From contig NZ_KQ948750.1 in NCBI RefSeq assembly GCF_001514195.1, forward strand, positions 1-64,000: 64,000 bases of DNA, in the 5' to 3' direction. Below the pieces are notes generated by a model. The model ran no database searches. It was not told the DNA's origin and was given only the letters and a program-made list of their open reading frames with translations. Below, one piece after another: positions 7,707 through 16,802 of this stretch; the stretch's first letter is position 1, and each line of letters begins with the position of its first letter. This stretch comes from Streptomyces griseorubiginosus. Its GTDB lineage: Bacteria > Actinomycetota > Actinomycetes > Streptomycetales > Streptomycetaceae. The translations under genes and the position numbers were made by a program.

Positions 7707-9242
7707 TCAACGGCCCTGCCCGAAGTCGGCTGCGGGGAGCACCAGGCGGAAGGTGCAGCCCTCGCCCAGGACGGTGTCGAGTTCGAGACGGCCGCCGTGG
7801 CCCTGGGCGATGGCCGCGGCGATGGCGAGGCCGAGACCGCTCCCGCCGTGGTTGCGGGAACGGGCGGGGTCGGCCCGGTAGAAGCGCTCGAAGACGTGCT
7901 CGGCGTCGACGGGGGCGAGGCCCGGTCCTTCGTCCGCCACCTCGATCACGCTGACCGGGAGGCGCTCCGGGAGCGGCGGCGAGGCCGAGGCGCGACCCGG
8001 CCGGTCGGTGCCGACGGTTCCAGGTCCGGTCTGTGTCGTGCCGACCCGTACGTGGACACGGGTGCCCGGCGGGGTGTGGATGCGGGCGTTGGACAGCAGG
8101 TTCTCCAGGATCTGGCCCAGGCGGTGCGGGTCACCGATCGTCTCGGCCATGTCGAGTTCGTCGGTGCCGCCCGGATCTGCCGGAGTGGGCAGCGGGCCGA
8201 GATCGACGGGATGGGACTGGCTGTGGACGGCGGCCGCACTCACCGCGTCCGCCCCGAGCGAGAGCAGGTCGACCCGTTCTTTGCGGTACGAGGGTTCACG
8301 GTCCAGGGTGGCAAGCAGTTGGAGGTCGTCGACGAGCAGGCTCATGCGCTCCGCGTTCTGCGCGATGAACCGGTTGGCCTCCCGCAGCTCACGCTCCGGG
8401 CGCCGCTCCGGACGCAGCGCGAGCTGGGCGTACCCCTGAATGGCCGTGAGCGGAGTGCGCAGTTCGTGCCCGGCGTCCGCGACGAACCGGCGCAGCCGCG
8501 CCTCGGAGGCCTCTCGGGCCAGCAGGGCGGACTGCAGCCGGTCGAGCATGGAGTTCAACACCCGGCCGAGCCGTCCGATTTCGGTGCGCGGGTCGGTGTC
8601 CGGCAGTCGCAGGTCGAGCCGGCCCGCGGTGATGTCCTGGGCAGTGCGCTCCGTCCTGGTCAGTGGCAGCAGTCCCAGCCTGACCACCCATCGGCCCAGG
8701 GCGAGCAGGCCGGCGATCGTGACGGCGAGCAGCACGGCGTTCAGCCACAGCAGCTTCGAGGTGGCGCCGTCGACGGTGTCGAGCGGCAGGGCGACCACCG
8801 CGCTCATGCCGTCCGGGCCAGGGTTGAGCAGTACCCGCCAGCGGCCGTCACCGCTGATGGCGGACACGGTTTCGGGGTGCCCGTCCCGCAAGCCGAGGTC
8901 CTGCGCCTGATCGGCCAGCCGAGGCCCCGGCTTTGCCTCCGTGCCGAGGGAGTTGTTCAGGCGATGCCCGGAGGAGTCGTAGAAGTAGACGTGGAAATCC
9001 GACGGCAGTACGTCCAGTCGCTCGGTCGGCGCGGGGAAAGCGCCACGGACGGCGTCGTAGAAGGCCGGGGTCGGGGGGTGGAACTCCACCAGCTGCTGGT
9101 CCACGCGATCGAGCAGCCAGGAGCGGAGCACCACGTAGCCGATGGCCTGGGAGGTCAGTACCGCCGCCGTGGCGAGGAGGGTGACGCCGAGGATCAGTCG
9201 TTGTCGGAGTGAGCCGGGCGGCCGGGGCAGGCGCGGGATCAC
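7707..9242 (-). CDS. Two-component sensor histidine kinase (second copy)
   Basis: A 511-residue kinase with the same plan as the one at 940-2589. It has a membrane helix at about residues 15-35, an extracytoplasmic loop, a second helix near 160-180, HAMP, the H box AGHELRTPLTAIQGYAQL, the N box ENLLSNARIHTPPGT and the G boxes DEGPGL and GSGLGLAIAAAIA. The start is GTG 9242, overlapping the regulator stop (GTGA). The gene is the last of a minus-strand operon with two glycosyltransferase genes and its regulator. It presumably phosphorylates that regulator; the signal is unknown. Confidence 0.93.
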   Translation of the reverse strand: MIPRLPRPPGSLRQRLILGVTLLATAAVLTSQAIGYVVLRSWLLDRVDQQLVEFHPPTPAFYDAVRGAFPAPTERLDVLPSDFHVYFYDSSGHRLNNSLGTEAKPGPRLADQAQDLGLRDGHPETVSAISGDGRWRVLLNPGPDGMSAVVALPLDTVDGATSKLLWLNAVLLAVTIAGLLALGRWVVRLGLLPLTRTERTAQDITAGRLDLRLPDTDPRTEIGRLGRVLNSMLDRLQSALLAREASEARLRRFVADAGHELRTPLTAIQGYAQLALRPERRPERELREANRFIAQNAERMSLLVDDLQLLATLDREPSYRKERVDLLSLGADAVSAAAVHSQSHPVDLGPLPTPADPGGTDELDMAETIGDPHRLGQILENLLSNARIHTPPGTRVHVRVGTTQTGPGTVGTDRPGRASASPPLPERLPVSVIEVADEGPGLAPVDAEHVFERFYRADPARSRNHGGSGLGLAIAAAIAQGHGGRLELDTVLGEGCTFRLVLPAADFGQGR

Positions 9243-9982
9243 GTCTCCGGCGTCCCCTCGTGGTCGCGGGGCAGCCGCAGGCAGTAGCCGACGCCGCGCA
9301 CGGTCTGGATGAGCGGCGGCTCGAAGCAGTCGATCTTCCTGCGCAGGTAGCGGACGTACGTCTCGATGATCCTGGCGTCACCGGCGAAGTCGTAGCTCCA
9401 GACGTGGTCGAGGATCTGGACCTTGCTCACCACCTGGCCGGCGTTGGACAGGAGGTAGGCCAGGAGCTTGAACTCGGTCGGGGACAGGGCGATGTACTGT
9501 CCCGCGCGGTGCACCTCGTGAGCGCCCTCGTCGAGTTCGAGGTCGGCGTAGCGCAGGACGCTCGGTGGTGGCAGTGCCACGTCCACCGGTGCCGTGCGGC
9601 GCAGGATGGCCTCGATGCGAAGCAGCACCTCCTCGATGCTGAACGGTTTGGAGACGTAGTCGTCCCCGCCGACGCTCAGGCCCTGGATGCGGTCGTCGGT
9701 GCCGGTGCGGGCGGTCAGGAACAGGATCGGACACTCGTCCCCCGCCGCCCGCAGCCTGCGGGTCACCTCGAAGCCGTCCAGGTCGGGCAGCATCACGTCG
9801 AGCAGCACCAGGTGCGGTCGCAGGCGTTCGACCTCGACTAGGGCGGACCGTCCGGTGTCGGTGCTGCTCACCTCGTATCCGGTCAGGCGGAGCGTCGCCT
9901 CCAGCAGGGTGCGGATGCTGGGCTCGTCCTCGACCACGAGAAGCCGATGTCGCGGACGAGTCGTTGCGGACTGCTCGGTCAT
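9239..9982 (-). CDS. OmpR/PhoB-family response regulator (second copy)
   Basis: A receiver domain with VVEDEPS, LVLLDVMLPDLDGF (phospho-Asp), LFLTART and YVSKPF is followed by a winged-helix domain with LSPTEFKLLAYLL and ETYVRYLRRKID. It is very similar over its whole length to the regulator at 2589-3335, including the C-terminal GVGYCLR. ATG 9982 gives the same length as the paralogue. A GTG at 10033 lies directly after the stop of the upstream glycosyltransferase gene and would add 17 residues, so the true start is uncertain. Co-transcription with the GT39-type gene suggests it regulates that cluster. Confidence 0.9.
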   Translation of the reverse strand: MTEQSATTRPRHRLLVVEDEPSIRTLLEATLRLTGYEVSSTDTGRSALVEVERLRPHLVLLDVMLPDLDGFEVTRRLRAAGDECPILFLTARTGTDDRIQGLSVGGDDYVSKPFSIEEVLLRIEAILRRTAPVDVALPPPSVLRYADLELDEGAHEVHRAGQYIALSPTEFKLLAYLLSNAGQVVSKVQILDHVWSYDFAGDARIIETYVRYLRRKIDCFEPPLIQTVRGVGYCLRLPRDHEGTPET

Positions 9983-10033
9983 GACGTGATGCGGTTCCGT
10001 TCTCCCGGGTGGACCCCGTTGCTCCGGCGTCAC

Positions 10034-12277
10034 CTACTTGGCGGCGCAGTCGTAGAGCACGTCGGCTCGTGCTCCGAAGCCCATCGCGCTGCCGCTGCTC
10101 GTGTTCGACGACGTGCCACCGTACGCCGATGCCGGAACCTTGGTGCAGTTGTCGGCGATCCAGTCGGAACGCTGCTTGCTGTAGTCAGCCGACCCGGTCA
10201 TGCCCGGCCTGCCGCCGCTGTTCGTGTCGGATCCCAGGACGTAGCGTAGTTCCCCGCTCTTCGTCCACTCCTTCAACTGGTCCACCGACGGCGCGTTGTC
10301 GCTGCTGGTGAAACCGCCCATGCCGATGACGGTCTCGTCGGAGCCCAGGATGAAGGAGCTGGCGGCCATGGCACCGCCTTCGACGGCGAGCTTGATGCGG
10401 GCGTGGGGTGCGTGCTCCACGGCGTAGTCGAGGATCTTGCGCTGCTCGCTGGTGAGTTCGCCGCCGCCGAAGCCGCCGCGTCCGCTCGGGGCGTTCCGGG
10501 AACCGCTGCCGGGGAACGACGGCATGTTGCTGCCTCCCGAGGTCGAGCCTCCGGACATGCCGGGCATGCCGTTCGCTCCCCCTGTGGGCATAACGGACGG
10601 CATACCGGAGGGCATCCCCGAAGGAACATCGCCGGAGGAGGGCTGACCGGCCTGTCCCGAAGGCGCGTCACCCCCCGGGAAGCCCGACGGCATTCCCGAC
10701 GGAAGGTCGCCGTCGTTCCCGCTCTGCCGGGGCATGCGGCCGCCCCCGCCGAAGCCCAACGTCGTCGGACCGGCCGTCGGGTTGGAGCCGCCCATCGCGG
10801 ATGTCGAGCCCGGTACGCTGACCGCCCACGCTCCCGGGGCCACCAGGACCGACGCGACGGCGGCACCCACGGCGACCGTCAGCAGCCGCCCACGCCGCCG
10901 CGCGAGGAGCAGGAGGACGACCGCGGCGCAGCCGAGCAGCAGGACAGGCCACACCAGCCAGCCGTTCCAGTCGGAGTCACGGCGGATCAGTGCCACGGCC
11001 CAGACCGCGCTGACCACGACCGCGGCCACGCCCACCAGGGGCGCCCAGCGCACGCCGGCACGGTGGGCACGGACCAGGGCGGCGGTCAGTCCACCGCACA
11101 GGGCGGCGATCGCCGGAGCGAGCTGAGTCGTGTAGTAGGGGTGGAAGATGCCCTTCTGTGTCGAGTACACGGCCGCGCAGACCACCAGCCAGGTCCCCCA
11201 CAGCAGCCAGCCGGAGGCCGGCAGCAGGGCGTCGGCGGACAGCATGCCGCGTCGGCGCATCACCACGCCGGCCAGGGCGACGGCCAGGGCGAGTGCGCTG
11301 AGCGGCAGCAGCCAGCTGATCTGGCCGCCCACCTGCGCGTTGAACAACCGGCCCAGGCCGGACGCGCCACCGAACCCGCCGCCGAAGCCGCCCATGCTCT
11401 GGGACATCCCGTCGCTCGAGCCGAAGACCCGGCCCAGCCCGTTGTAGCCGACCACGAGATCCCAGGCCGAACCGTCCTTGCTGCCGCCGATGTACGGGCG
11501 GTCGCCCGGCCAGAGGGCGACCATGGCGATCCACCACAAGGAGGACGCCGCCAGGATGGCCCCCGCGCCCAGCAGACGCCGCACTCGCGGTATCCAGGGG
11601 CCGCTTCCTCCCACGAGCCAGGCGAGAGTGAACGCGGGAATGACCATCCAGGCGGCGAGCATTTTGGTGAGGAATCCGCACCCGATGAGGAAGCCGCTCG
11701 CACACAGCCACCAGGTCGCGGTCCTGCCCTCGGCCTGCAATGCGCGGGTGAGCGCGTACGCCGCGGACACCAGCAGCAGGACGAGCAGTGTGTCGGGGTT
11801 GTTGTCCCGGTTGATGGCCACGGTGATGGGCGTGAGCGTGAGCACCAGTGCGGCGACCAGCGCCGCCCCCTCCCCCGCCCAGCGCCGCACGGTGCGGTGC
11901 AGGACGAGGACCGCGGCCACGCCCTCGATCATCTGCGGCAGCACCAGCGCCCAGCCGTGCAGCCCGAAGATCTTGCTGCTGACCACCTGCGGCCACAGCG
12001 CGGCCGGCGGCTTGTCGACCGTGACCACCCCAGCCGGGTCGAAGGAGCCGAAGAGGAAGTTGGTCCAGCTCTTCCCCATCGACTTCACGGCCGCCGAGTA
12101 GTAGCTGTTGGCCCACCCCAGAGAGCCCAGTGCCCAGCCGTACAGGACGGCCGCGAGCACGAGGATCGCTCCGAGTGCGGCCGGTGCCGCCCAGGCTGGC
12201 AGCGAGCGGACGAACGCAGGCGAGTCGTCGGGGGCCGAGGCGGCCGGTACGGGCTTGAGGTGCGTGGGATTGCTCAT
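10034..12277 (-). CDS. GT39-type (ArnT/PMT-like) membrane glycosyltransferase
   Basis: About 747 residues, polytopic. The N-terminal part resembles the PMT/ArnT GT-C fold: an early helix, then the extracytoplasmic loop YYSAAVKSMGKSWTNFLFG with FDPAGVVTVDKPPAALWPQ, then NRDNNPDTLLVLLL. Some ten further hydrophobic segments follow to about residue 480. The C-terminal soluble domain (about 500-747) contains Gly-, Ser- and Met-rich repeats (PSGMPSGMPS type) before a domain ending near RKILDYAVEHAPHARIKLAVEGG and LGSDETVIGMGGF. Such enzymes use polyprenyl-phosphate sugars as donors on the outer membrane face. ATG 12277 is preferred; the open frame upstream overlaps the GT2 gene. The GT2/GtrA gene just upstream could make the lipid-linked sugar donor. 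Confidence 0.88.
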   Translation of the reverse strand: MSNPTHLKPVPAASAPDDSPAFVRSLPAWAAPAALGAILVLAAVLYGWALGSLGWANSYYSAAVKSMGKSWTNFLFGSFDPAGVVTVDKPPAALWPQVVSSKIFGLHGWALVLPQMIEGVAAVLVLHRTVRRWAGEGAALVAALVLTLTPITVAINRDNNPDTLLVLLLVSAAYALTRALQAEGRTATWWLCASGFLIGCGFLTKMLAAWMVIPAFTLAWLVGGSGPWIPRVRRLLGAGAILAASSLWWIAMVALWPGDRPYIGGSKDGSAWDLVVGYNGLGRVFGSSDGMSQSMGGFGGGFGGASGLGRLFNAQVGGQISWLLPLSALALAVALAGVVMRRRGMLSADALLPASGWLLWGTWLVVCAAVYSTQKGIFHPYYTTQLAPAIAALCGGLTAALVRAHRAGVRWAPLVGVAAVVVSAVWAVALIRRDSDWNGWLVWPVLLLGCAAVVLLLLARRRGRLLTVAVGAAVASVLVAPGAWAVSVPGSTSAMGGSNPTAGPTTLGFGGGGRMPRQSGNDGDLPSGMPSGFPGGDAPSGQAGQPSSGDVPSGMPSGMPSVMPTGGANGMPGMSGGSTSGGSNMPSFPGSGSRNAPSGRGGFGGGELTSEQRKILDYAVEHAPHARIKLAVEGGAMAASSFILGSDETVIGMGGFTSSDNAPSVDQLKEWTKSGELRYVLGSDTNSGGRPGMTGSADYSKQRSDWIADNCTKVPASAYGGTSSNTSSGSAMGFGARADVLYDCAAK

Positions 12278-12294
12278 GTCGGAAGTCGCTCTCG

Positions 12295-13584
12295 TCAACG
12301 GGTACGGCGGGGGGCGCTGGTGAAGACGGCCAGCCGCAGCACGGTGAAGCGCACGCAGGTGACCACCACGGATGCCGTGGCGAGGATCGCGGTCTCCGCG
12401 GCTGTCGAGGCCCCGGGGTAGATCGACTTGAACCACAACACCGCGCCGGAGGTGACCAGGTACCCCAGGACGAACAGGCCCCCGGCGCCCAGGTGCGCCC
12501 GGGCGGGCGGAGCGGTGGAGTACCGGAAGGTGAGGCGCCGGTTCGCCTCCGTGTTGAGGACGGTGAGGACGAACAGCGAGACCAGGTTGGCGACAGCCGG
12601 GCTCCACCAACCGCGCAGCAGCCAGTACAGCAACGCCTGCCCGACCGTGGAGACGACACCGATCGCCAGGAAACAGCCGACCTCCCACGACAACGCGCCA
12701 CGTCGGGTGGCGGGTGCGAGGACCGCGTCCGGGTGCTCGGCGGCCGGCGCGGGGCGAGACGGTACGTCGACCCGGGCGCCGCCGGATGCCTTGAGCCGCC
12801 CCATCCGCCAGAGCCCTCGCAGGTCGTCCGTGGCGGTGCCCACAACGTCCACCCGGGTGTCGACGTCCTCGACCCAGTCGACGGGGACCTCGTGGACGCG
12901 CAGCCCGTTGTGCTCGGCGAGCAGCAGCAGCTCGGTGTCGAAGAACCACGCGTTGTCGCGGGTCACCTGCAGCAACGGCCGCAGCACCTCGGTGCGGGCC
13001 GCCTTGAATCCGCACTGGGCGTCGGTGAACCGGGCGCCGTGCGTGAGCCGGATGATGCCGTTGTAGCAGCGGGAGATGAACTCGCGGCGCGGGCCGCGCA
13101 CCGTGCGCGACCCAGGTGCCAGCCGGGACCCGATGGCGAGGTCCGAGTGACCGCTGGCCAGGGGCGCGACCAGCGGGAGCAGCCCGTCGAGGCCGGTGGA
13201 CAGGTCCACGTCCATGTACGCGACGATGTCAGCGTCGCTGGCGCCCCAGACGGTGCGCAGGGCGAGCCCGCGGCCCTTGCGGTCGAGGTGGACGACTCCG
13301 ACGCCCGGCAGTTCGTCGGCGAGGCGACGAGCGGTGGCAAGGGTGTCGTCGGTGCTGGCGTTGTCGGCGACCGTGATCCGCCATGGAAAGGGGAAGTCCG
13401 CCGCCAGTCGGGCGTGGAGTGTGCGCAGGCAGCCGGGCAAGGCGCGTTCCTCGTTGTAGACCGGCACGACGATGTCGACCGTCGCGGTACCGGCCTGTGC
13501 GTGAAAGGACCGCTCGACCTGCTGGAACGGGGCCAAGCGCTCCGGACGGGCGGTGGTCTCGGTGAGGTGGGGGGTGGGAGTCAT
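12295..13584 (-). CDS. GT2 polyprenyl-phosphate glycosyltransferase fused to GtrA domain
   Basis: A 429-residue two-domain protein. Residues about 33-270 form a DPM1/DPG-like GT2 domain with VDIVVPVYNEE, VADNASTDDT, the metal-binding Asp motif VAYMDVDLSTG, QCGFKAARTEV and WFFDTELLLLA. Residues about 300-425 form a four-helix GtrA domain (FLAIGVVSTVGQALLYWLL, VANLVSLFVLTVLNTEANRRLTF). Known relatives transfer a sugar from a nucleotide donor to polyprenyl phosphate, and GtrA parts are proposed to assist flipping. The gene starts a minus-strand operon and lies 17 bases before the GT39-type gene, which could use its product outside the membrane (inference). Confidence 0.9.
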   Translation of the reverse strand: MTPTPHLTETTARPERLAPFQQVERSFHAQAGTATVDIVVPVYNEERALPGCLRTLHARLAADFPFPWRITVADNASTDDTLATARRLADELPGVGVVHLDRKGRGLALRTVWGASDADIVAYMDVDLSTGLDGLLPLVAPLASGHSDLAIGSRLAPGSRTVRGPRREFISRCYNGIIRLTHGARFTDAQCGFKAARTEVLRPLLQVTRDNAWFFDTELLLLAEHNGLRVHEVPVDWVEDVDTRVDVVGTATDDLRGLWRMGRLKASGGARVDVPSRPAPAAEHPDAVLAPATRRGALSWEVGCFLAIGVVSTVGQALLYWLLRGWWSPAVANLVSLFVLTVLNTEANRRLTFRYSTAPPARAHLGAGGLFVLGYLVTSGAVLWFKSIYPGASTAAETAILATASVVVTCVRFTVLRLAVFTSAPRRTR

Positions 13585-13798
13585 GGCTTCCTCAGGCGTG
13601 AGGGGACGGCAGACTGCGGCTCTGAGGCCCTGGTCCGGGCCGCGGCCTCACTGTTGCCGCCCTGCCTGTGGAGGCGGGGAAAGAATGCTGGGAACTGACG
13701 GGGAGTCAGATCTATGGCCGAAAGCGCTCCCCCGGGTCACCGCGGCAAAGCCCCCACCTGGGTGTTACCTAGCTTGATCTATAACCTGTGCGGCGAGG

Positions 13799-14366
13799 TC
13801 ACGGAGTGGCCGACTTCCTGTTCCGGGACGTGGCGTTGTCCGTCTTGTGGGGTGTGTGGACGTCGTGGCGTGGGGTGCGTCGGGAGTTCTTCCGGCCGGG
13901 CGGTCGTCCAGGTCCGGGGCGGGTGGGTTTCGGTGCTCCGGCCGGGCAGACGGCCATGGGGCGGATGTGCCGAAAGTCGCGGCGGACTCGTGCCGGGGTC
14001 AGCCTCTGTGAGGAGACGGGCCTCTCCCATGGGTGGCGCCGGTCGCCTGCGAGTGGCCGGGCCGGTCGCAGTTGGGTGCAGGCCGCGAGGATCAGCCACG
14101 TCCAGCGGTCCGCCGCCTCGAGGGTGCGGATCTTCGGACAGCTCCAGCCGAGGGTCTGCTTGAACAGGCGGAAGGTGTGCTCGATGTCGACAGGACGCAG
14201 GTATGCCTGCCAGAGCCGGTCTGCGTCCGTTGCGGTGGCGTCCGTGCCCGACCACCACAGCCAGACTGGCTTCGGGGTGGCTTAGCTGGGCAGATGGTCG
14301 ATGTCCAGGCGGATCACGGTTCCCTCGACGATCGGGAGGGAGCCGTCGGCCGCAGCCCAGGAGGAA
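13799..14366 (-). pseudogene. Remnant of an NF041680/IS701-like transposase, C-terminal part
   Basis: The minus strand translates to a familiar Streptomyces transposase C-terminus: DGSLPIVEGTVIRLDIDHLP, an in-frame TAA near 14283, then KPVWLWWSGTDATATDADRLW, DIEHTFRLFKQTLGW, RTLEAADRWTWLILAA and a basic tail ending at 13799. Only one nonsense codon interrupts about 190 codons, so decay of this part is recent. The N-terminal part is missing: homology stops at about 14366, exactly where an IS110-type fragment begins on the other strand. Confidence 0.82.
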
Positions 14367-14369
14367 GGG

Positions 14370-14632
14370 TGCACGTTCGGTTCAACCGAGGCGGCAACCG
14401 CACCGTCAACCACGCTCTGCACCTGATCGCCGTGACCCAGGTGCGAGGCGACGGCGAAGGCGCCGCCTACTTCGCCAGGCAACTCACCGCCGGCAAGACC
14501 AAGACGGAGGCCCTGCGCCTGCTGCGGCGTCGCATCTCCGACCGCGTCCACCGGGACTTGCTCGCCGACCAAGCCGACCTCGACCAACCCCTCAACCCGC
14601 TACCCCCAACGCCAATGAGCCTGGCTGCTTGA
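14370..14632 (+). pseudogene. IS110-family transposase, C-terminal fragment
   Basis: About 87 codons read VRFNRGGNRTVNHALHLIAV, then the typical AAYFARQLTAGKTKTEALRLLRRRISDRV, matching the C-terminal transposase_20 (IS116/IS110/IS902) end. The normal tail and all of the N-terminal catalytic region are missing. It abuts the fragment of another transposase at its 5' side. Confidence 0.82.
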
Positions 14633-14659
14633 CAAAGGAGCATCGCCGAGCTCGACCGG

Positions 14660-14769
14660 CCGTCGGAGCGCTCGTAGCGTTCATCGACGAGTTCAAGCAG
14701 GTGTTCGGCGTCGACCCGGTCTGCCGTGTGCTCTCCGACCACGGACTGAAGATCGCAACCAGCACCTGA
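14660..14769 (+). pseudogene. IS3-family transposase (orfB) N-terminal scrap
   Basis: About 35 codons (ALVAFIDEFKQVFGVDPVCR, VLSDHGLKIATST) resemble the start of IS3 OrfB, where the enzyme begins with a FIDEHR..FGVEPICRVL helix. The frame stops at 14769 and no DDE domain follows. Confidence 0.65.
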
Positions 14770-15200
14770 TCATTCCAGTGTTGCGACGAGCTTAGCGAAG
14801 AGGTCTGCGAGGGTTGCACGATCGAGTATCCGGGACGCTCCTGCTCGCTGAGGGCACGGGACGTGGCCAACTGTGACACTCGAAGCCGCCAACTGAAGCG
14901 CTCAGTCACAGACATCGGAGTACCGCCTATTCACGGGAAGCGCCACACTTCTTCACGGAACGCCCACGGCCCGGAGATCGCATTTCAGCAGGTCAGCGAA
15001 TTCCGTCGGTCAGCCGCCTCTCACGTCCGACGCTCAGCTCTACTTGTGACCGTCCCTGGCCGGGGCTCGGCGGGTCGTTGAACCGGTCGGACATCCCAGA
15101 GCACACCGAGGCCCAGAGCCGCAGATGCCTGGGGCTCGTACTGCCCACAGGTTCAGGCCGTACGTTTCGCGAAGACGCCTCACAGCGGTCGAGGGTGTCG
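14770..15200. other. Intergenic region, no gene seen
   Basis: No convincing gene. A minus-strand segment ending near 14772 (RATLADLFAKLVATLE then stop) looks like the tail of a lost gene, but nothing upstream supports it. Confidence 0.4.
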
Positions 15201-16259
15201 TCAACCGTTGCTGCGTACCCACTGTGCGGCCTGAACCGTTTCCTCCTGGATGTCCTGCCGGGGCAGTTGAAGGCCGAGCGCGGTTTCCAGGGCATGGAAG
15301 TACAACTCGAACTCGTCGGTCAGCTCGGGGTGGTCCAGTTCGGCGCGGCGTATGGCCCGGTTGAGGAAGTCCAGCTGGCCGCCGCGGTAGTAAGGGGCGC
15401 GGCCCCGCTCGTACCAAATCAGTTCCAGGACACCCCAGTCGTCGTCGATACGGCGGCCGTCGCGCGTGTAGTCGAAGGTGTAGATGGCCTTGGCGGCGGT
15501 GGCGCTCAGCCGCACGGTCTCGGTGACTCCGAGTCGGGAGAGAGCCGCGCTGTCGGCCCGGATGCCGGGTGGCGTCTCGTGGTACATCACGAATGCCCAG
15601 TCGCCCGCCTGCCCGAAGCAGCAGCTCTCCCAGGCGATGTCCCAGGAATCGCGGCCGGTGCCGTCCATGCTGCGCAGGTCTGACAGACGTGTCCCGGCGG
15701 CGACCTGTTCGGGGTTCGCCCCGTGGAGCAGAGCGATCTGTTCGGCGCTGATGTCCTCACCCCGGAAGAAAGCGAGGTTGGTGTAGGGGTCCTGCTCACG
15801 CCATGTGCCGGCGATCCAAGCAAAGCGCTCCAGCGGGTCGCGTCCGCACGGCTGTGCCGTCTGGGCACCATCCATGCCGCCGCTGCGAAATCTGCTTCCC
15901 CAGGCAGGGTTGATCCGGTCCAGCATCTGGGCCTGCCCGGTGATGAGGTTGGTGACCGGGCCGTGGCCCGGAGTGTGAGCCACGATGTGCTCGGCGAGAT
16001 GACGAACCGCGTCCTCAGCTACGAAGTACAGCACCTGATCAAGGTCCCCGGTGGCGAAGATCTCCTGGTAGGGGCTGCGGTAGCCACGCACCGTGCCGTC
16101 TTCGTCCAGGACGAGAAAGAGTCCACCGGGATCGCCCACACGCTGTGTGTACTGGTCGCGTGAGGTACCGGTAGGCGGGAACATGGCGTCATCGAGCAGG
16201 TCAGAGCCTGCGGTTGTCCGGCACCAGGCCTGTCTGAGTGCGTTCTCCGTCATCTGCAT
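15201..16259 (-). CDS. Unrecognised cytoplasmic protein, 352 residues
   Basis: A coherent coding frame without frameshifts, acidic and Trp-rich, with no signal peptide or membrane helix. The middle (WDIAWESCCFGQAGDWAFVM, then YHETPPGIRAD) is reminiscent of the DUF6461-like or immunity-type proteins common in actinomycetes, where a short strand-helix unit with Trp repeats is typical. This is only a weak resemblance. ATG 16259 (or 16253) is chosen because upstream codons look non-coding. It is a single gene flanked by transposase and regulator relics. No function can be assigned. Confidence 0.65.
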   Translation of the reverse strand: MQMTENALRQAWCRTTAGSDLLDDAMFPPTGTSRDQYTQRVGDPGGLFLVLDEDGTVRGYRSPYQEIFATGDLDQVLYFVAEDAVRHLAEHIVAHTPGHGPVTNLITGQAQMLDRINPAWGSRFRSGGMDGAQTAQPCGRDPLERFAWIAGTWREQDPYTNLAFFRGEDISAEQIALLHGANPEQVAAGTRLSDLRSMDGTGRDSWDIAWESCCFGQAGDWAFVMYHETPPGIRADSAALSRLGVTETVRLSATAAKAIYTFDYTRDGRRIDDDWGVLELIWYERGRAPYYRGGQLDFLNRAIRRAELDHPELTDEFELYFHALETALGLQLPRQDIQEETVQAAQWVRSNG

Positions 16260-16484
16260 GGCCGCCAGTATGCGGCGAGGCACTGACAACCCACCGCCGC
16301 TACTCCCCGCCCTCGACGGCCTCACCCGCCAGCACCTGACCACCCCAACCCCGCGCTCGCTGCACCGCCGACACGTAGCAACGCGCAAGAACAACCGGCC
16401 CGTCAGGCCCGCGTCCTCGAACGCGTCAGGCTGGCGGGAGCCGGGCTGCGGGCGCGTCGGTGCAGGGGCGGGTACAGCAGGTGG

Positions 16485-16720
16485 CAGCCTGGAAAATCAG
16501 GCCGAACAGTTCGCAGATTATGCGGGCATCGACGAGTTCCTCCCAGTGCTCGGCGGTCCAGGCTAGACGTCCAGGAGCACGCCGAGGCCTTGCCCGAGCG
16601 GGGGTGAGGCTGCAGCCAGGGGATTCTGCGTCGGCGTCGCGGGTGATGAATCCGTCGCGGTCGAGTGAGCGCAGTGCTCGGGTGAGCTCTTTCGGGCTCG
16701 TCCTCGGCAGCCCTTGCGCC
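16485..16720 (-). pseudogene. HxlR-family regulator relic
   Basis: The minus strand gives the end of an HxlR winged-helix protein: SPKELTRALRSLDRDGFITR (helix and wing), then LTP in one frame, PLGQGLGVLLDV in a second, then LAWTAEHWEELVDAR back in the first. The matching halves in alternating frames indicate two compensating small indels. The DNA-binding N-terminus is not found. It lies between the small secreted-protein gene and the 352-residue protein. Confidence 0.6.
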
Positions 16721-16802
16721 TGGGTTCCGTTCGGGTCTTGCGGACCACACGTACGCCCCGGCCGTCGTACGCGGCCGGAACGTAAGCGTGTTCGTCCGTG
16801 GG

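Noticed and set aside
7406..7954. Plus-strand frame around the intergenic 7.4-7.9 kb
   Set aside because: Runs into the antisense of the second kinase and shows no motif; hydrophobic words in another frame are too short to call a transporter relic.
10403..12421. 672-codon plus-strand open frame opposite the GT39-type gene
   Set aside because: Antisense shadow of a membrane-protein gene with strong GC third-position bias; composition is unlike a protein.
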